This document shows, piece by piece, positions 11,582 to 22,823 of a stretch of DNA of 64,000 nucleotides; positions within the stretch are counted from its first letter, which is position 1, and every line of letters begins with the position of its first letter. Position numbers and translations under genes: made by a program. The notes beneath the pieces are model-generated. The model saw nothing but the letters and a program-made list of their open reading frames with translations. It did not search any database and had not been told where the DNA came from. Source of the DNA: Phoronis australis (taxonomy: Eukaryota; Phoronida; Phoronidae); contig NMRA01000480.1 of NCBI GenBank assembly GCA_002633005.1, positions 113,696 to 177,695 on the forward strand. Direction: 5' to 3'.

Positions 11582-14500
11582 TGTCACGTTTTTCCCCGTG
11601 TGTGGGTGGGCGCAGGTTGTTACAGACCGGTGCTAATAGCTTTCGGTGCGAAGATTGACTGAAGACTGGTTCGAGTTAATCCTTTATTAATCCCGACCGT
11701 ACGTTCATAAGCCTACTCAAACAAAACGTCCGACGTAATGTCTGTTTATGCTCCAGCCAGTGCTGCGAAGCCTTGACTTGTGATGAACTTCTGAGACACA
11801 TTCAGCAACTGTTACACTCGTCGATTCAATAACCTGCTGTCTCTATAGCTGGCTCTCTATTGACTATCGCTGTAACTGCTGATTCTCTTCACTGCAACTC
11901 AACTGTAGTTCTCCTGATTAACTTTCTTGAACTCACCGATTAACTGACTTGATCTCCGGACTTGATCTCCTTGGACTCAACTGACTTAATCTGCCTAACA
12001 CAAACCCTTGCTTGTGTATTTATAGCCTAATGCATTGTTCTGGAACTTTTCATCAATTCAAGCACATTCTAGAACTTTGCTGAATCTACCCAATCATTCT
12101 ACAAACATATACTAGTCTCTAGAATATTCCAGACTGCATTAATCACCGTCATGCTAGAGTCTTCCAGAAAGTTCACACTACTGTAGTAAACAAATTACAT
12201 CATCACTGTTCTGACCTCAGTCTTCTAGAAAGTTCCACACTATTTTGTAGTACAGAAATTACATCATCACTGTACTTAACTCAGGGGTCATGCCAATCAA
12301 ACATAATAACAAAACAAAACAATACCGTAATCGTTCGGGTTAACGCCAATACTCTGTTAACCGCCCATCCCCGACTTTAAGTGGATTTTCGATTTAACCG
12401 CCCACTGCTCGGTTAAGCGCCCCCCCTGCGATTTTTGAAGATTTCCAGTTCAGCGCCCACCTCTCGGTTAAGCGCCCATCCTCGACTTTTAAAGAATGAA
12501 GATTTCGCGCCTAGTGCTAAGGAAACGCGCGATTTCCTGACTTTTAGAAAAAGATCATGATCACAACGAGTGCAACGACGCTGGGACTCCGAGACGGTGG
12601 TTTAGCAATCTGAATTACAATACAGGTAACGAGTTATTGTCTTGGGTCATGCACTCACTTCAAAATATAATACTTGAACCTTTTTGTCACTTTATTTTCT
12701 TCCCTTGTTTGCGTCAAAACCTCTGCTTTCAGTGACTTTGTCTGCCGCGCTGAGTTTCCGTCTGCAGTGCACTAGATAAAACATATGTTCAAAAAATCAG
12801 GCCAGAGAAATGTGACAGTGGTTTTGCCAACCCTCCAAATTCTACTAAGGTGGGAAGCTCTCGTATTTTAAACAACTCTCACAACTCACGGAAAGATGTC
12901 AAATTCTCAATATTTTGATGAATATAACTGCCGGGTTATAGAGGATGTGGGGCGACCGAAGGGACAGAACAAGTGCCTTACTGGGTTACCGATTTCGTTG
13001 CTGCCTGTCGATTTCTGAATTCAAACATTGGCAATAACGTTTTTTTGTGTATGATCTTGAAGTAATAAAAAACGGCTAGTCAAATTTTGTTTTTCGCTTA
13101 TTGCATCTCAGTCAAACTGGTTAGCAGATTTAACTAATGTCGCTGGCTGTTCTTTATTATTTCTTGCGTCAGCCCCCACGTAAGCGTGACTGTGTGAATT
13201 ATCGTTTCCACATCCCCTGTTTAGCCATCCAGAATAATTTTGTTTATACATTGGCCATTTTCAGCCTGAACAAAAATTCTTACCATTCGAGGCTGAAATA
13301 TCTAAGACGTAGACTGCTTGACGATAGTGGCTAGGAGATTCACGCAGCTAGTTACAGGGATGGGCTTAGGGAGCATCGAGCTGGGAAATATGGGAATAGA
13401 CTTGACATAGCAGTTTTGGGGAACATTAGCAACGGAGGAATATCGTAAAGAACTGGGTCTTTCGTAACAACAGCTTAAAAGTACATAGTCACGCCCGTTT
13501 TTGTTACTTCGGACTGTCGCTATTTGTGACTGATTTGTAGTGGTGCACTGTAATAGATTATGTATTACGACCGCTAGATGGCGTGTTGTTTGATGTACAC
13601 TCTCCTCTGTCTGAAAAATAGATATGAAGTGACCTCCTAAAAAGGTGGCTGTTGTGTGTCTTATAAGAACGGACTCGAATCGAATCGGGAATCATCAACA
13701 TTAACATGCACGTGCGCAAGTTCCCACACTTTGGAGTGCATGTTACCTTGACACCAACATGTGATTGACAGGTGACTCACACGTAGGCCCTTCGTGCGTG
13801 CTGACTACCGCCACTATGTTTGGCCATAAAAAACGAGATGCATATTGAAAGAGGCAGTTATATTACTTGACGGCATTTCCAAGTCACGATTGCCCGCCGA
13901 CTGAGACATTGCGCGCTAACAGCGGGACCGAACAGTGCCGCAGTGCGATATTACAAGTAATATAAATAGGATAATCTGGACATCTTGCATGAAAAATAAA
14001 TGTTTTTCCACCTCGAAGTTTGGTAAGGTGATCGTTTAGAATAATGAATTGAAACATTGCTGTTTTCTGACATTTTGTAACATTTTATGCAGTTGCATGA
14101 AATTTTATTCTTGATCGACGACTAGCTCGACCACCCCCGATCCTTGTCTTACTTCTTTGCATAGCATGTTTGGCGCAACGGCAAGAGAGCAATGCCGGGT
14201 TGTTGAGATAAGACAGCTAGCCGCAGAACCATACGCTGAAAATGTCATTGAGTCACGGAGTGTCGACTATAACATCCCAAACACAAAAAACAGCAGAGTT
14301 AAGTTTTTCAAACTTTTATTTCAACCAATTTTAAAACTGCTGTCTGACTCAGAACTTGACAGCTACATATAGTACGAGACTGTAACCATAAATTTGATGT
14401 CTGACCTCTGCAACACGTGAAGCTTGCACGCGCGCACTTAAGCAGGGTCACATCTTGAAACAGTTTTAATTCTAGTGGAGGCTGCGTGGTCACTGGTCGT

Positions 14501-14939
14501 CTGCGTACGGCAAGTCGGCACGCGGCTATTACTCAGCAATTTTGTAAATTTAATAGTGAATGACTAATCTGAGGGCAAGAGAACCTTTGTTGGGATCATC
14601 CGCTGTTATGACGTTTTCACAGTCATTTGGCGACGTGACGATAAAACTCTTTGAAAAGGGCTACGCGCTCCGAGTATGATTGTCGTGTCGGGATTTAGAT
14701 CGCCAGGTAAGATTAACCACGCAGGGCGGTTGTCTGTCGTAATAAGCGCCCATGATTGGTTAACCGCCCACGATCGGTTAACCGCCCATCCCCTACTTAA
14801 GGTGGATTTTCGATTTAACCGCCCACTGCTCGGTTAACCGCCCTCCCCCGATTTTTTGGATTCGCCAATTTAACCGCCCAGGGCATTAACACGAACGATT
14901 ACGGTACAACTAAAAATACTGTCAGACCATATTCTGACA
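11582..14939 (-). mobile_element. Solo LTR, minus strand, interrupted by a TIR element
   Basis: On the minus strand this is the same LTR family as 40652-41423 and 42750-43518. It runs from TGTCACGTTTTTCCCCGTGT at 11582 through the complement of the leader (TAATCCCGACCGTACGTTC, TGTGTATTTATAGCCTAATG) to the complement of the LTR start (TACTGTCAGACCATATTCTG) ending at 14939. LTR sequence occupies 11582-12324 and 14907-14939. No internal retrotransposon sequence adjoins either edge, so it is a solo LTR left by LTR-LTR recombination. Flanks TAGAT and GATGA do not give a clean 5-bp duplication, consistent with age. Confidence 0.9.
12325..14904 (+). mobile_element. Inner CCGTAA-family TIR element inserted in the LTR, 2580 bp
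   Basis: It starts CCGTAATCGTTCGGGTTAAC and ends GTTAACACGAACGATTACGG, flanked by TA duplicated from the LTR target (12323-12324 and 14905-14906). The intact LTRs at 40.7 and 42.8 kb carry an uninterrupted AACAATACAACTAAAAATAC (as complement), which shows the empty target. Both subterminal zones carry repeated TTAACCGCCCA or TTAAGCGCCC motifs. Frames at 13137-13334 and 14157-14372 have no transposase signature. The interior is collinear with the 37428-39226 copy but longer, so the latter is an internal-deletion derivative or vice versa. Confidence 0.92.
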
Positions 14940-16852
14940 GATGAAGCCCCTGTTATTCGGGTAACCGGCACCCATGGTTTTTGCGGGACTTTGCGCTTGG
15001 CGTAACGAACTGTAAGTCACATTGGCGACCTGAAATTTGGAAACCCGAGCCGAGATTATGATGGTTTTGTATCAAGTCGCAACATGCTGCCTGGAAATTC
15101 CCAGGTACGCGAGCCGGGTTTTTGGCGTAGGTACCTGGCAAACATAAAGCAACTCGTGTGAATCCGGCCTTTAGGTGTTGCCAAGTTAAGCTGAACACCT
15201 CGACAACAAACAGCCCTCTCATTGACTTGTAAACATATCGCGTGAACATGGCGGGAATGTAATTCAGAATCTATCTTTGACGTGTTTCATTGGCTAACAT
15301 TTCGGTTACTTGTGCAATTTTTCGGACACGCCGAAGAAAATTTCGACGAACAGCATAAATATGTGATAAACGTCACAAAACAGTGATGTTTCTATTCATT
15401 CTTAAACGATCAGCTTACCAAACTTTGTGGTGGAAAAACACATTTATTTTACTCGCAATATGTACAGATTATCCTATTATATCACCAACAATGTCGCACT
15501 GTGGCATTGGTTGGTCCCACTGTTCACGCGCAATACGCCGGCAGACAATCTTGACTTGGAAATGGCGTCAAGTAATATAACGGCTTCTCTTTTTTGTGGC
15601 AAGAGACAACGGCTGGCCTCAGTCAGTACGCTCATATGCATGAGTCACCTGTCAATCACATATGTTGTCAAGGTAACATGCAATCCATAGTGTGGGAACT
15701 TACAGGTGTGCACCACTTCACCAAACGAGTAAACCGACGTGACTGTTTCTGTACTTTTAAGCTGTTGTTATAAAAGACCCACTGTTTTTCGATATTCCTC
15801 CGTTCCAATGACCCAAAACTGCGATGTCATGTCTGGTCCAATATTTCCTGACTCGATGAGGCCATTCCCATAACTAACTGCATGCACATCATTACCACTG
15901 CCGCCAATTTTCAGTCAATCTACGTCATAGATATCTTAAACTTGAATGGTAAGAATTCTGTTTAGACTCGGTGAAACTGGCCAATTAAGAAACAAAAATA
16001 TTCGGGAAGCTAAAAAGGGTATGTGGAATACGACAATTCACACAGTCACACCTAGGCGGGAGTTCTCGCAAGAAATCGTATTACAAAAGCCTCCAGTGAC
16101 TATGGCGAAATCTGCTAACGCCAGTTTGACTGAGATGCAATAAGCGAAAAACAACACTTGACTTGCAGTTTTTTTATTACTTCAAGATGATACACAAACA
16201 TCCTGTAACGTATTGCCAACCTTTGAATTCAGAAATCGTTAACCCTGTCTCTTCGGTCGCCAAACGTCCTTGATAACCTGGCAATTACATTCATCAAAAT
16301 AAGGAGAATTTGACATCTTTCCATGAGTTATGGAAATTATTCAAAATATGAGAGCTTCCCACCTAAAGCAAATTAGAAAGGATGGCAAAACAACTTCCAC
16401 ATTTCTCTGGCATGATTTTTTCGAATATATGTTTTATCTAGTGCACTGCAGATGGAAACTCAGCCCGGTAGACCGCGTCACTAAAAGCGGAGGTATAGAT
16501 GCCGTCATGGTTCTTACACATGAGAAGAAAATAAAGTGACAAAAAGGTTCAAATATTATATTTTGAAGTAAATCCATGACCCTGGACAATAATTCGTTAC
16601 TTGTACTATAATTCACATGGCCAAATCGCCGGCTCGGAGGCCATCGTTGCACTCCTTGTGATCATCATTCAGGGAATCGCGCGTTTCCTTAGCACTGGGC
16701 ACTAAATCTTCAATCTCTAAGTCGGGTGCTTAAACGAGAGGTGGGCGCTTAACTGGAAATCTTCAAAAATCGCAGAGGGGAGGTTAACCGAACCCTAAAG
16801 TTGGGTATGGGCGGTTAAGTGAACATGAGCGTTAACTCGAACATTTACGGTA

Positions 16853-17732
16853 TCCTGACCATCTGTTGTTGAATGGTCAACTTGCTTAAGCCATAGAAGT
16901 GCTTGATATTGATTTCTGTGCATATCATTCAATGATGTTTTCTTCTCTTCAATGATGCTTTTAGTGAGCAAGATATCAGTTCAATCAATATTCTTTTTGC
17001 CTTATAGCTCCCTTGATTGCAGTGCTAATCACTGGCTCTAGTTATATGGTCTGATTGCCATAGTGTGACTTGGGAATTTAGGGTGAAACTTGCAGGTCTT
17101 TTGTACTAGTTGCTATAAAAAGCACAGGCTATATTAGGTACACATGTCACTCCATTTTCTATGGTGCTAGCGCACTGCTTGACTATGTCAAACAGATACT
17201 ACTGTTTTGTTATCTTACCATGGCTGGTTATATCCAGTTTGAACATGACTTACAATACTACATTACTTGACCATGAGATGATAAGGTGGGATAAACAAAT
17301 ATCTTACTGGCCCCTACTTGGCAGATTGTTTTGTTGTTTCATGCCTAAATTGTGAGTAGGGCTATTGGCCTCAATTAAAAATCAGTCCAAGTTCCTTTCC
17401 ATTTGACTAAAAAATTCCTATCAAATTTAAAAAATGCCTCTCTAGCTTAGTACCACCTTCAACTCACCAGACCGTCATCATCGGAAGGTTTCATCAATGA
17501 GCTATACCAGGTATAGCTCATTGGTTTCATTAAGCGAAAAGTCAGCACCTCACAGTGGGTCTTTGGTGGCAAGAATAGCATCTAGAATATTTGAACTACA
17601 AGTGTTGGGATGATCATGTGGTGTCATGGGATTTCTCAGTTCACTACTTGGCTCCCCTAACTTAGGCAAGTCTAAATCCAAGAGAAAAATAGTACATGAA
17701 AGCAGGAATAAAGGCCGCAGTTTTGTCTACTA
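16853..17732. other. No recognisable gene
   Basis: Only the short frame 17161-17355, without motif. The one notable structure is the palindrome listed separately. Confidence 0.45.
17495..17523. repeat. Near-perfect palindrome, 14-bp arms with 1-bp centre
   Basis: Arms CAATGAGCTATACC and GGTATAGCTCATTG pair perfectly around a single A at 17509. No element boundary or gene adjoins it. Confidence 0.9.
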
Positions 17733-17799
17733 TAGGCAGTGAGGGGGTTGTGGTATATGGCAGTGAGGGGGGTAGTGGTATATGGCAGTGAGGGGTAGN
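17733..17799. repeat. Short G-rich tandem repeat ending in an ambiguous base
   Basis: About 2.5 copies of a unit around TATATGGCAGTGAGGGG with GGTAGTGG or GTTGTGG spacers. The only N in the window sits at 17799, at the junction with the 46-bp array, so the assembly is uncertain here. Confidence 0.8.
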
Positions 17800-19866
17800 G
17801 CCTGTTTAGTGTTGTTGGGTTAACACTGTGTTATAGGCACATCTTGCCTGTTTAGTGTTGTTGGGTTAACACTGTGTTATAGGCACATCTTGCCTGTTTA
17901 GTGTTGTTGGGTTAACACTGTGTTATAGGCACATCTTGCCTGTTTAGTGTTGTTGGGTTAACACTGTGTTATAGGCACATCTTGCCTGTTTAGTGTTGTT
18001 GGGTTAACACTGTGTTATAGGCACATCTTGCCTGTTTAGTGTTGTTGGGTTAACACTGTGTTATAGGCACATCTTGCCTGTTTAGTGTTGTTGGGTTAAC
18101 ACTGTGTTATAGGCACATCTTGCCTGTTTAGTGTTGTTGGGTTAACACTGTGTTATAGGCACATCTTGCCTGTTTAGTGTTGTTGGGTTAACACTGTGTT
18201 ATAGGCACATCTTGCCTGTTTAGTGTTGTTGGGTTAACACTGTGTTATAGGCACATCTTGCCTGTTTAGTGTTGTTGGGTTAACACTGTGTTATAGGCAC
18301 ATCTTGCCTGTTTAGTGTTGTTGGGTTAACACTGTGTTATAGGCACATCTTGCCTGTTTAGTGTTGTTGGGTTAACACTGTGTTATAGGCACATCTTGCC
18401 TGTTTAGTGTTGTTGGGTTAACACTGTGTTATAGGCACATCTTGCCTGTTTAGTGTTGTTGGGTTAACACTGTGTTATAGGCACATCTTGCCTGTTTAGT
18501 GTTGTTGGGTTAACACTGTGTTATAGGCACATCTTGCCTGTTTAGTGTTGTTGGGTTAACACTGTGTTATAGGCACATCTTGCCTGTTTAGTGTTGTTGG
18601 GTTAACACTGTGTTATAGGCACATCTTGCCTGTTTAGTGTTGTTGGGTTAACACTGTGTTATAGGCACATCTTGCCTGTTTAGTGTTGTTGGGTTAACAC
18701 TGTGTTATAGGCACATCTTGCCTGTTTAGTGTTGTTGGGTTAACACTGTGTTATAGGCACATCTTGCCTGTTTAGTGTTGTTGGGTTAACACTGTGTTAT
18801 AGGCACATCTTGCCTGTTTAGTGTTGTTGGGTTAACACTGTGTTATAGGCACATCTTGCCTGTTTAGTGTTGTTGGGTTAACACTGTGTTATAGGCACAT
18901 CTTGCCTGTTTAGTGTTGTTGGGTTAACACTGTGTTATAGGCACATCTTGCCTGTTTAGTGTTGTTGGGTTAACACTGTGTTATAGGCACATCTTGCCTG
19001 TTTAGTGTTGTTGGGTTAACACTGTGTTATAGGCACATCTTGCCTGTTTAGTGTTGTTGGGTTAACACTGTGTTATAGGCACATCTTGCCTGTTTAGTGT
19101 TGTTGGGTTAACACTGTGTTATAGGCACATCTTGCCTGTTTAGTGTTGTTGGGTTAACACTGTGTTATAGGCACATCTTGCCTGTTTAGTGTTGTTGGGT
19201 TAACACTGTGTTATAGGCACATCTTGCCTGTTTAGTGTTGTTGGGTTAACACTGTGTTATAGGCACATCTTGCCTGTTTAGTGTTGTTGGGTTAACACTG
19301 TGTTATAGGCACATCTTGCCTGTTTAGTGTTGTTGGGTTAACACTGTGTTATAGGCACATCTTGCCTGTTTAGTGTTGTTGGGTTAACACTGTGTTATAG
19401 GCACATCTTGCCTGTTTAGTGTTGTTGGGTTAACACTGTGTTATAGGCACATCTTGCCTGTTTAGTGTTGTTGGGTTAACACTGTGTTATAGGCACATCT
19501 TGCCTGTTTAGTGTTGTTGGGTTAACACTGTGTTATAGGCACATCTTGCCTGTTTAGTGTTGTTGGGTTAACACTGTGTTATAGGCACATCTTGCCTGTT
19601 TAGTGTTGTTGGGTTAACACTGTGTTATAGGCACATCTTGCCTGTTTAGTGTTGTTGGGTTAACACTGTGTTATAGGCACATCTTGCCTGTTTAGTGTTG
19701 TTGGGTTAACACTGTGTTATAGGCACATCTTGCCTGTTTAGTGTTGTTGGGTTAACACTGTGTTATAGGCACATCTTGCCTGTTTAGTGTTGTTGGGTTA
19801 ACACTGTGTTATAGGCACATCTTGCCTGTTTAGGGTTGTTGGGTTAACACTGTGTTATAGGCACAT
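17800..19866. repeat. 46-bp minisatellite, about 45 copies, highly homogeneous
   Basis: The unit begins GCCTGTTTAGTGTTGTTGGG and continues TTAACACTGTGTTATAGGCACATCTT. 2067 bp divided by 46 gives 44.9 units. The units look identical except the last full one (TTTAGGGTTG near 19830). Each unit contains GTTAAC and a weak GTGTT/AACAC inverted pair. Extreme uniformity points to recent expansion or gene conversion. The adjoining N means the true copy number is uncertain. Confidence 0.97.
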
Positions 19867-21069
19867 TCTAAAAACCATTTGGAATAAAACTGACTTTCAT
19901 CATGGAAAAGTTATGAGCAACGTCCCTTATATCTTGTAGACTGCGTTCTTTGTGACTAACACAAATTGTGCATAAAGGCGATAACACTTTAATTGTCTAA
20001 TGTTGGTCGATTGCTCTAAAATGTTTCCATAGTAACGGTTGATTGTGTGCTGTTGTGGCTGATGATTAATTTTCTTAGTTTAACTTGTTCATAAGTTGTT
20101 CATGAAGGGTTCCATACTGTTAATTCCATCTTATTCTTGTTGTATTCTAAGAATATTACAGCCACAGATGTGGCTGATTAAACCGTAAAGTAAGCCTTAT
20201 GGTTTGGCCTCTAAACAGTCTTCACATATTTAGTGTACAATAAAGTGAGGTATTTTGGCGAAAAAGTTTCCAGGAAAACCAGGTTGGTTTGTACGGTATT
20301 ATGTAGATGTCATAAATAGAGAATCCTATACTCGTCTCCGGTTTATGACATGGGCAAAACCTCTCGGAAGTTCTTCAAAATCTTGAGTTTTGCCTTAAAA
20401 ATGATATTTTTTGCTAAAAACTTGATGTGTTCAAAACTTTCAAACACATGACACACGCTTTGTAAAAACATGCTTAATGTAAAGTAAACTCAGTTACTTT
20501 TTTGTTGATAGTTTTATTTCAAACTTAACAATTAATTGTAAATTGCATTCAGCTTTCGTAACTAGTGTTCAAGTTGGAATCTAATAAATAGTCTTTGAAG
20601 TTGTAATACCAGAACTTATAAATAATATTTAGCAGGGCTTTCCCACGCGTGAGCACTGAATAGATCTTGAGGCAACAAAGCTTGACAGTCTCACCGCATT
20701 TCTTGAGTTGGGTTGCGTCACTGTTTCAATTAAAGTCGATATGGAATTTGCTGCTGAAGGTGGATCAGTTTTTGAAGTTGTTTGCATGTCCTGACTCGCG
20801 TACAGTTGTGACACCAGATTTGTTAAACAAAATCTTGTTACCTTCACTGGAAGTCTGGCATTGTTTGGTTGTTGGTGGTATTAGTGGTTTGCAGAGGATG
20901 AAATGTAAGGCGTATGCATTTCTACTCGGCACTACTTTGTGATTCAACCATGTAATTTCAAAAGAATTAGTGTTATCCAGTCCTGTTGTAACACCTTCCA
21001 GATGATGTCATAAATTAACATCTGACAGTTCTCTTAATTTGCAGCAAGTTAATCAGCCTTTGAAAATAG
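19867..21069. other. No supportable gene
   Basis: Overlapping frames at 20629-20947 on both strands show no recognisable domain. A 7-bp-arm inverted repeat (AGCCACAGATGTGGCT) lies near 20160. Nothing else stands out. Confidence 0.4.
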
Positions 21070-21219
21070 AAAACAACATTTTGGCAACAACAACAAAACA
21101 ACATTTTGGCAACAACAACAAAACAACATTTTGGCAACAACAACAAAACAACATTTTGGCAACAACAACAAAACAACAACAAAACAACATTTTGGCAACA
21201 ACAACAAAACAACATTTTG
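21070..21219. repeat. 25-bp minisatellite, about 6 copies
   Basis: Unit ACATTTTGGCAACAACAACA followed by AAACA. One copy has an extra CAACAACAAAA. The array is open in several frames on both strands, which yields artefactual Gln/Asn/Thr-rich and Cys-rich frames. Confidence 0.95.
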
Positions 21220-21444
21220 ACTATTGTGCTCAATAAAAGTAGAATTACAGTGTGCCATTTTTTCACCCATATTTCTAGTCAAGGTTTCATAAAATCCACC
21301 ATTCTCAAAACCGGCTGAATATCACTTACAAAATTAATTTAATTTGTTAAAAATGTAATGTTCGAAAAATATTGTGAGACTGCTGATAAAACAGTTGTTT
21401 TACTGTTATTTTGTACTTAGTGTTGTAATGTTTACACATTAACT

Positions 21445-21517
21445 CAAGTTGTAGTGTGCATCTCTATGTGTCTGCCAACACAACTTGTAGTGTGCATCTC
21501 TATGTGTCTGCCAACAC
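21445..21517. repeat. 36-bp direct duplication
   Basis: CTTGTAGTGTGCATCTCTAT followed by GTGTCTGCCAACA occurs twice head to tail, differing at one base (CAAGTTG against CAACTTG). Confidence 0.9.
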
Positions 21518-21519
21518 CC

Positions 21520-22690
21520 ATTGTGTCAACTAACTGGTGTGTTTAACAATATAGCAAAATAAATGGACATGTAACAGGCACCTATACATCATGAGCTGCT
21601 GTTTCATAAATTCACATTTCTCATCTTATTTCAACATTCTAACTATTGGTCAGTTTCTAAGGTGTGTTTCTTGGAAATTCTTGGCATTTTGTGATTGATT
21701 AGTGTAATACATTGGGTTGGTGGTATACATTGTGCATAAAGTATATTGGGTTGGTGTCCTGGTATACATGTGCATACAGTTAGCATCTCTCATTGTTCAC
21801 TGTAAACCCTTTCATACAACTGGAGCATTGGTGTAAACTGAAAATTGATTAAACCTTTCAGGTCCGCTTGACTAGTTAGCAGGCGCAGACTTTATCGCAA
21901 TTTGATGTGTGCTTCATTGAAGTTATCGTAAGATGGCGCTGTAAAATCATTGTGCAGGCATCTTGTGTTTAATTTAAATTATGGTTTATCAAATGGTTGA
22001 ATAATTTATGGAGTGGTGAATTTTTGAAGAAATATTATGTAATGCCTCAACATGTACATTGTTGACAGCGCCACCTGTCAAAAACTTTGATGACATGGTG
22101 ATGCTCCATTGTTATGTACACATAGTATTTATTGCCAGATGAACTTGTGTTCTTAACTTGGATGCAAATGGAAAGTTTGCCATTCACATCGCATTGACAT
22201 TGCTATAAAGGGCATTTATGATTTTTTCTGAATTCTTTCATAAAACTTTGTGATTTACATTATTAGAGTTGGCGCCATTTGTGTAACAAGTACAGAACTT
22301 CCTTTGGTATCATATTATCACCATAAACCATTATACTGTCGCAGCCTATGAGCTTTTACTGAGTGCTTTTCTGGGATGTGTTACCTGCCATGCTTGATGT
22401 GTCAGAATACTTTGCCAGCAATGCTCCTTTCTTCTGATTCCAGCGCCCCCGGTGGTAAGACGGGTGGCCAAAGAACACGCGGCACTAATGCAGGTTCAAC
22501 CTTACCCACAGATGGACACACATGCAAATAGACACATAAACAGATGTGCAGACACACATCCATAGTCACACACTGGCATACTGTCACTAAGAGATCAACA
22601 GTCCCCCCCGGGACACAATGGCAGTCCATGCTCCAATGACTGCTGATGTACATCAAACAAACCTTGCATCCTTCAATTATATTTCTCCAG
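21520..22690. other. No exon found before the first visible SLC6 exon
   Basis: I looked for the SLC6 exon encoding TM3 and extracellular loop 2 and did not find it. The exon at 22691 starts one base into a codon, so an upstream exon must exist. The short frame 22402-22656 (-) has no motif. The stretch ends in a normal acceptor, ATTTCTCCAG. Confidence 0.5.
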
Positions 22691-22823
22691 GCTGAAGGTG
22701 CTTCAACTGTCTGATGGGATCGACAACCCCGGAATGGTTAAATGGGATCTGGCCCTATGTCTTCTACTGGCTTGGATCGTTGTGTACTTCTGCATATGGA
22801 AGGGAATTAAAACGTCTGGAAAG
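22691..22823 (+). CDS. SLC6 exon: end of EL2, TM4, IL2 (133 bp)
   Basis: Acceptor ATTTCTCCAG, donor AAG|GTGATT. It starts one base into a codon and ends at a codon boundary. The translation contains [20 protein letters not shown] followed by [21 protein letters not shown], the family's TM4 signature with the conserved YFCIWKG turn. It connects in phase to the exon at 24291. Confidence 0.95.

Larger units (their letters stand above)
10730..16850 (-). mobile_element. Outer CCGTAA-family TIR element, split by a nested LTR
   Basis: It begins CCGTAAACGTTCGGGTTAAC after a TA (10728-10729) and ends GTTAACTCGAACATTTACGG before a TA (16851-16852). Its own sequence is 10730-11581 plus 14940-16850, about 2.76 kb; the rest is an inserted solo LTR that itself holds another family member. 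Compared with the 12325 and 37428 copies it lies in the opposite orientation: the block containing GCGCGTTTCCTTAGCACTGG is near its right end. The subterminal zones are rich in GGGCGG-TTAA type motifs. Internal frames (for example 15383-15690 and 15946-16143) are not conserved with the other copies, so it is probably non-autonomous. Confidence 0.85.

Noticed and set aside
17800-19866. CRISPR-like regular array
   Set aside because: There are no variable spacers; the full 46-bp unit repeats head to tail, so it is a minisatellite.
20629-20947. Overlapping frames on both strands as a small gene
   Set aside because: No family resemblance and no splice-flanked conservation.
21015-21318. Gln/Asn-rich and Cys-rich frames
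   Set aside because: Products of the 25-bp array read on both strands.
22439-22449. Possible micro-exon (GATTCCAG before and GTAAG after an 11-bp block)
   Set aside because: The block does not encode the SLC6 residues expected before TM4 and such an 11-bp exon has no support.
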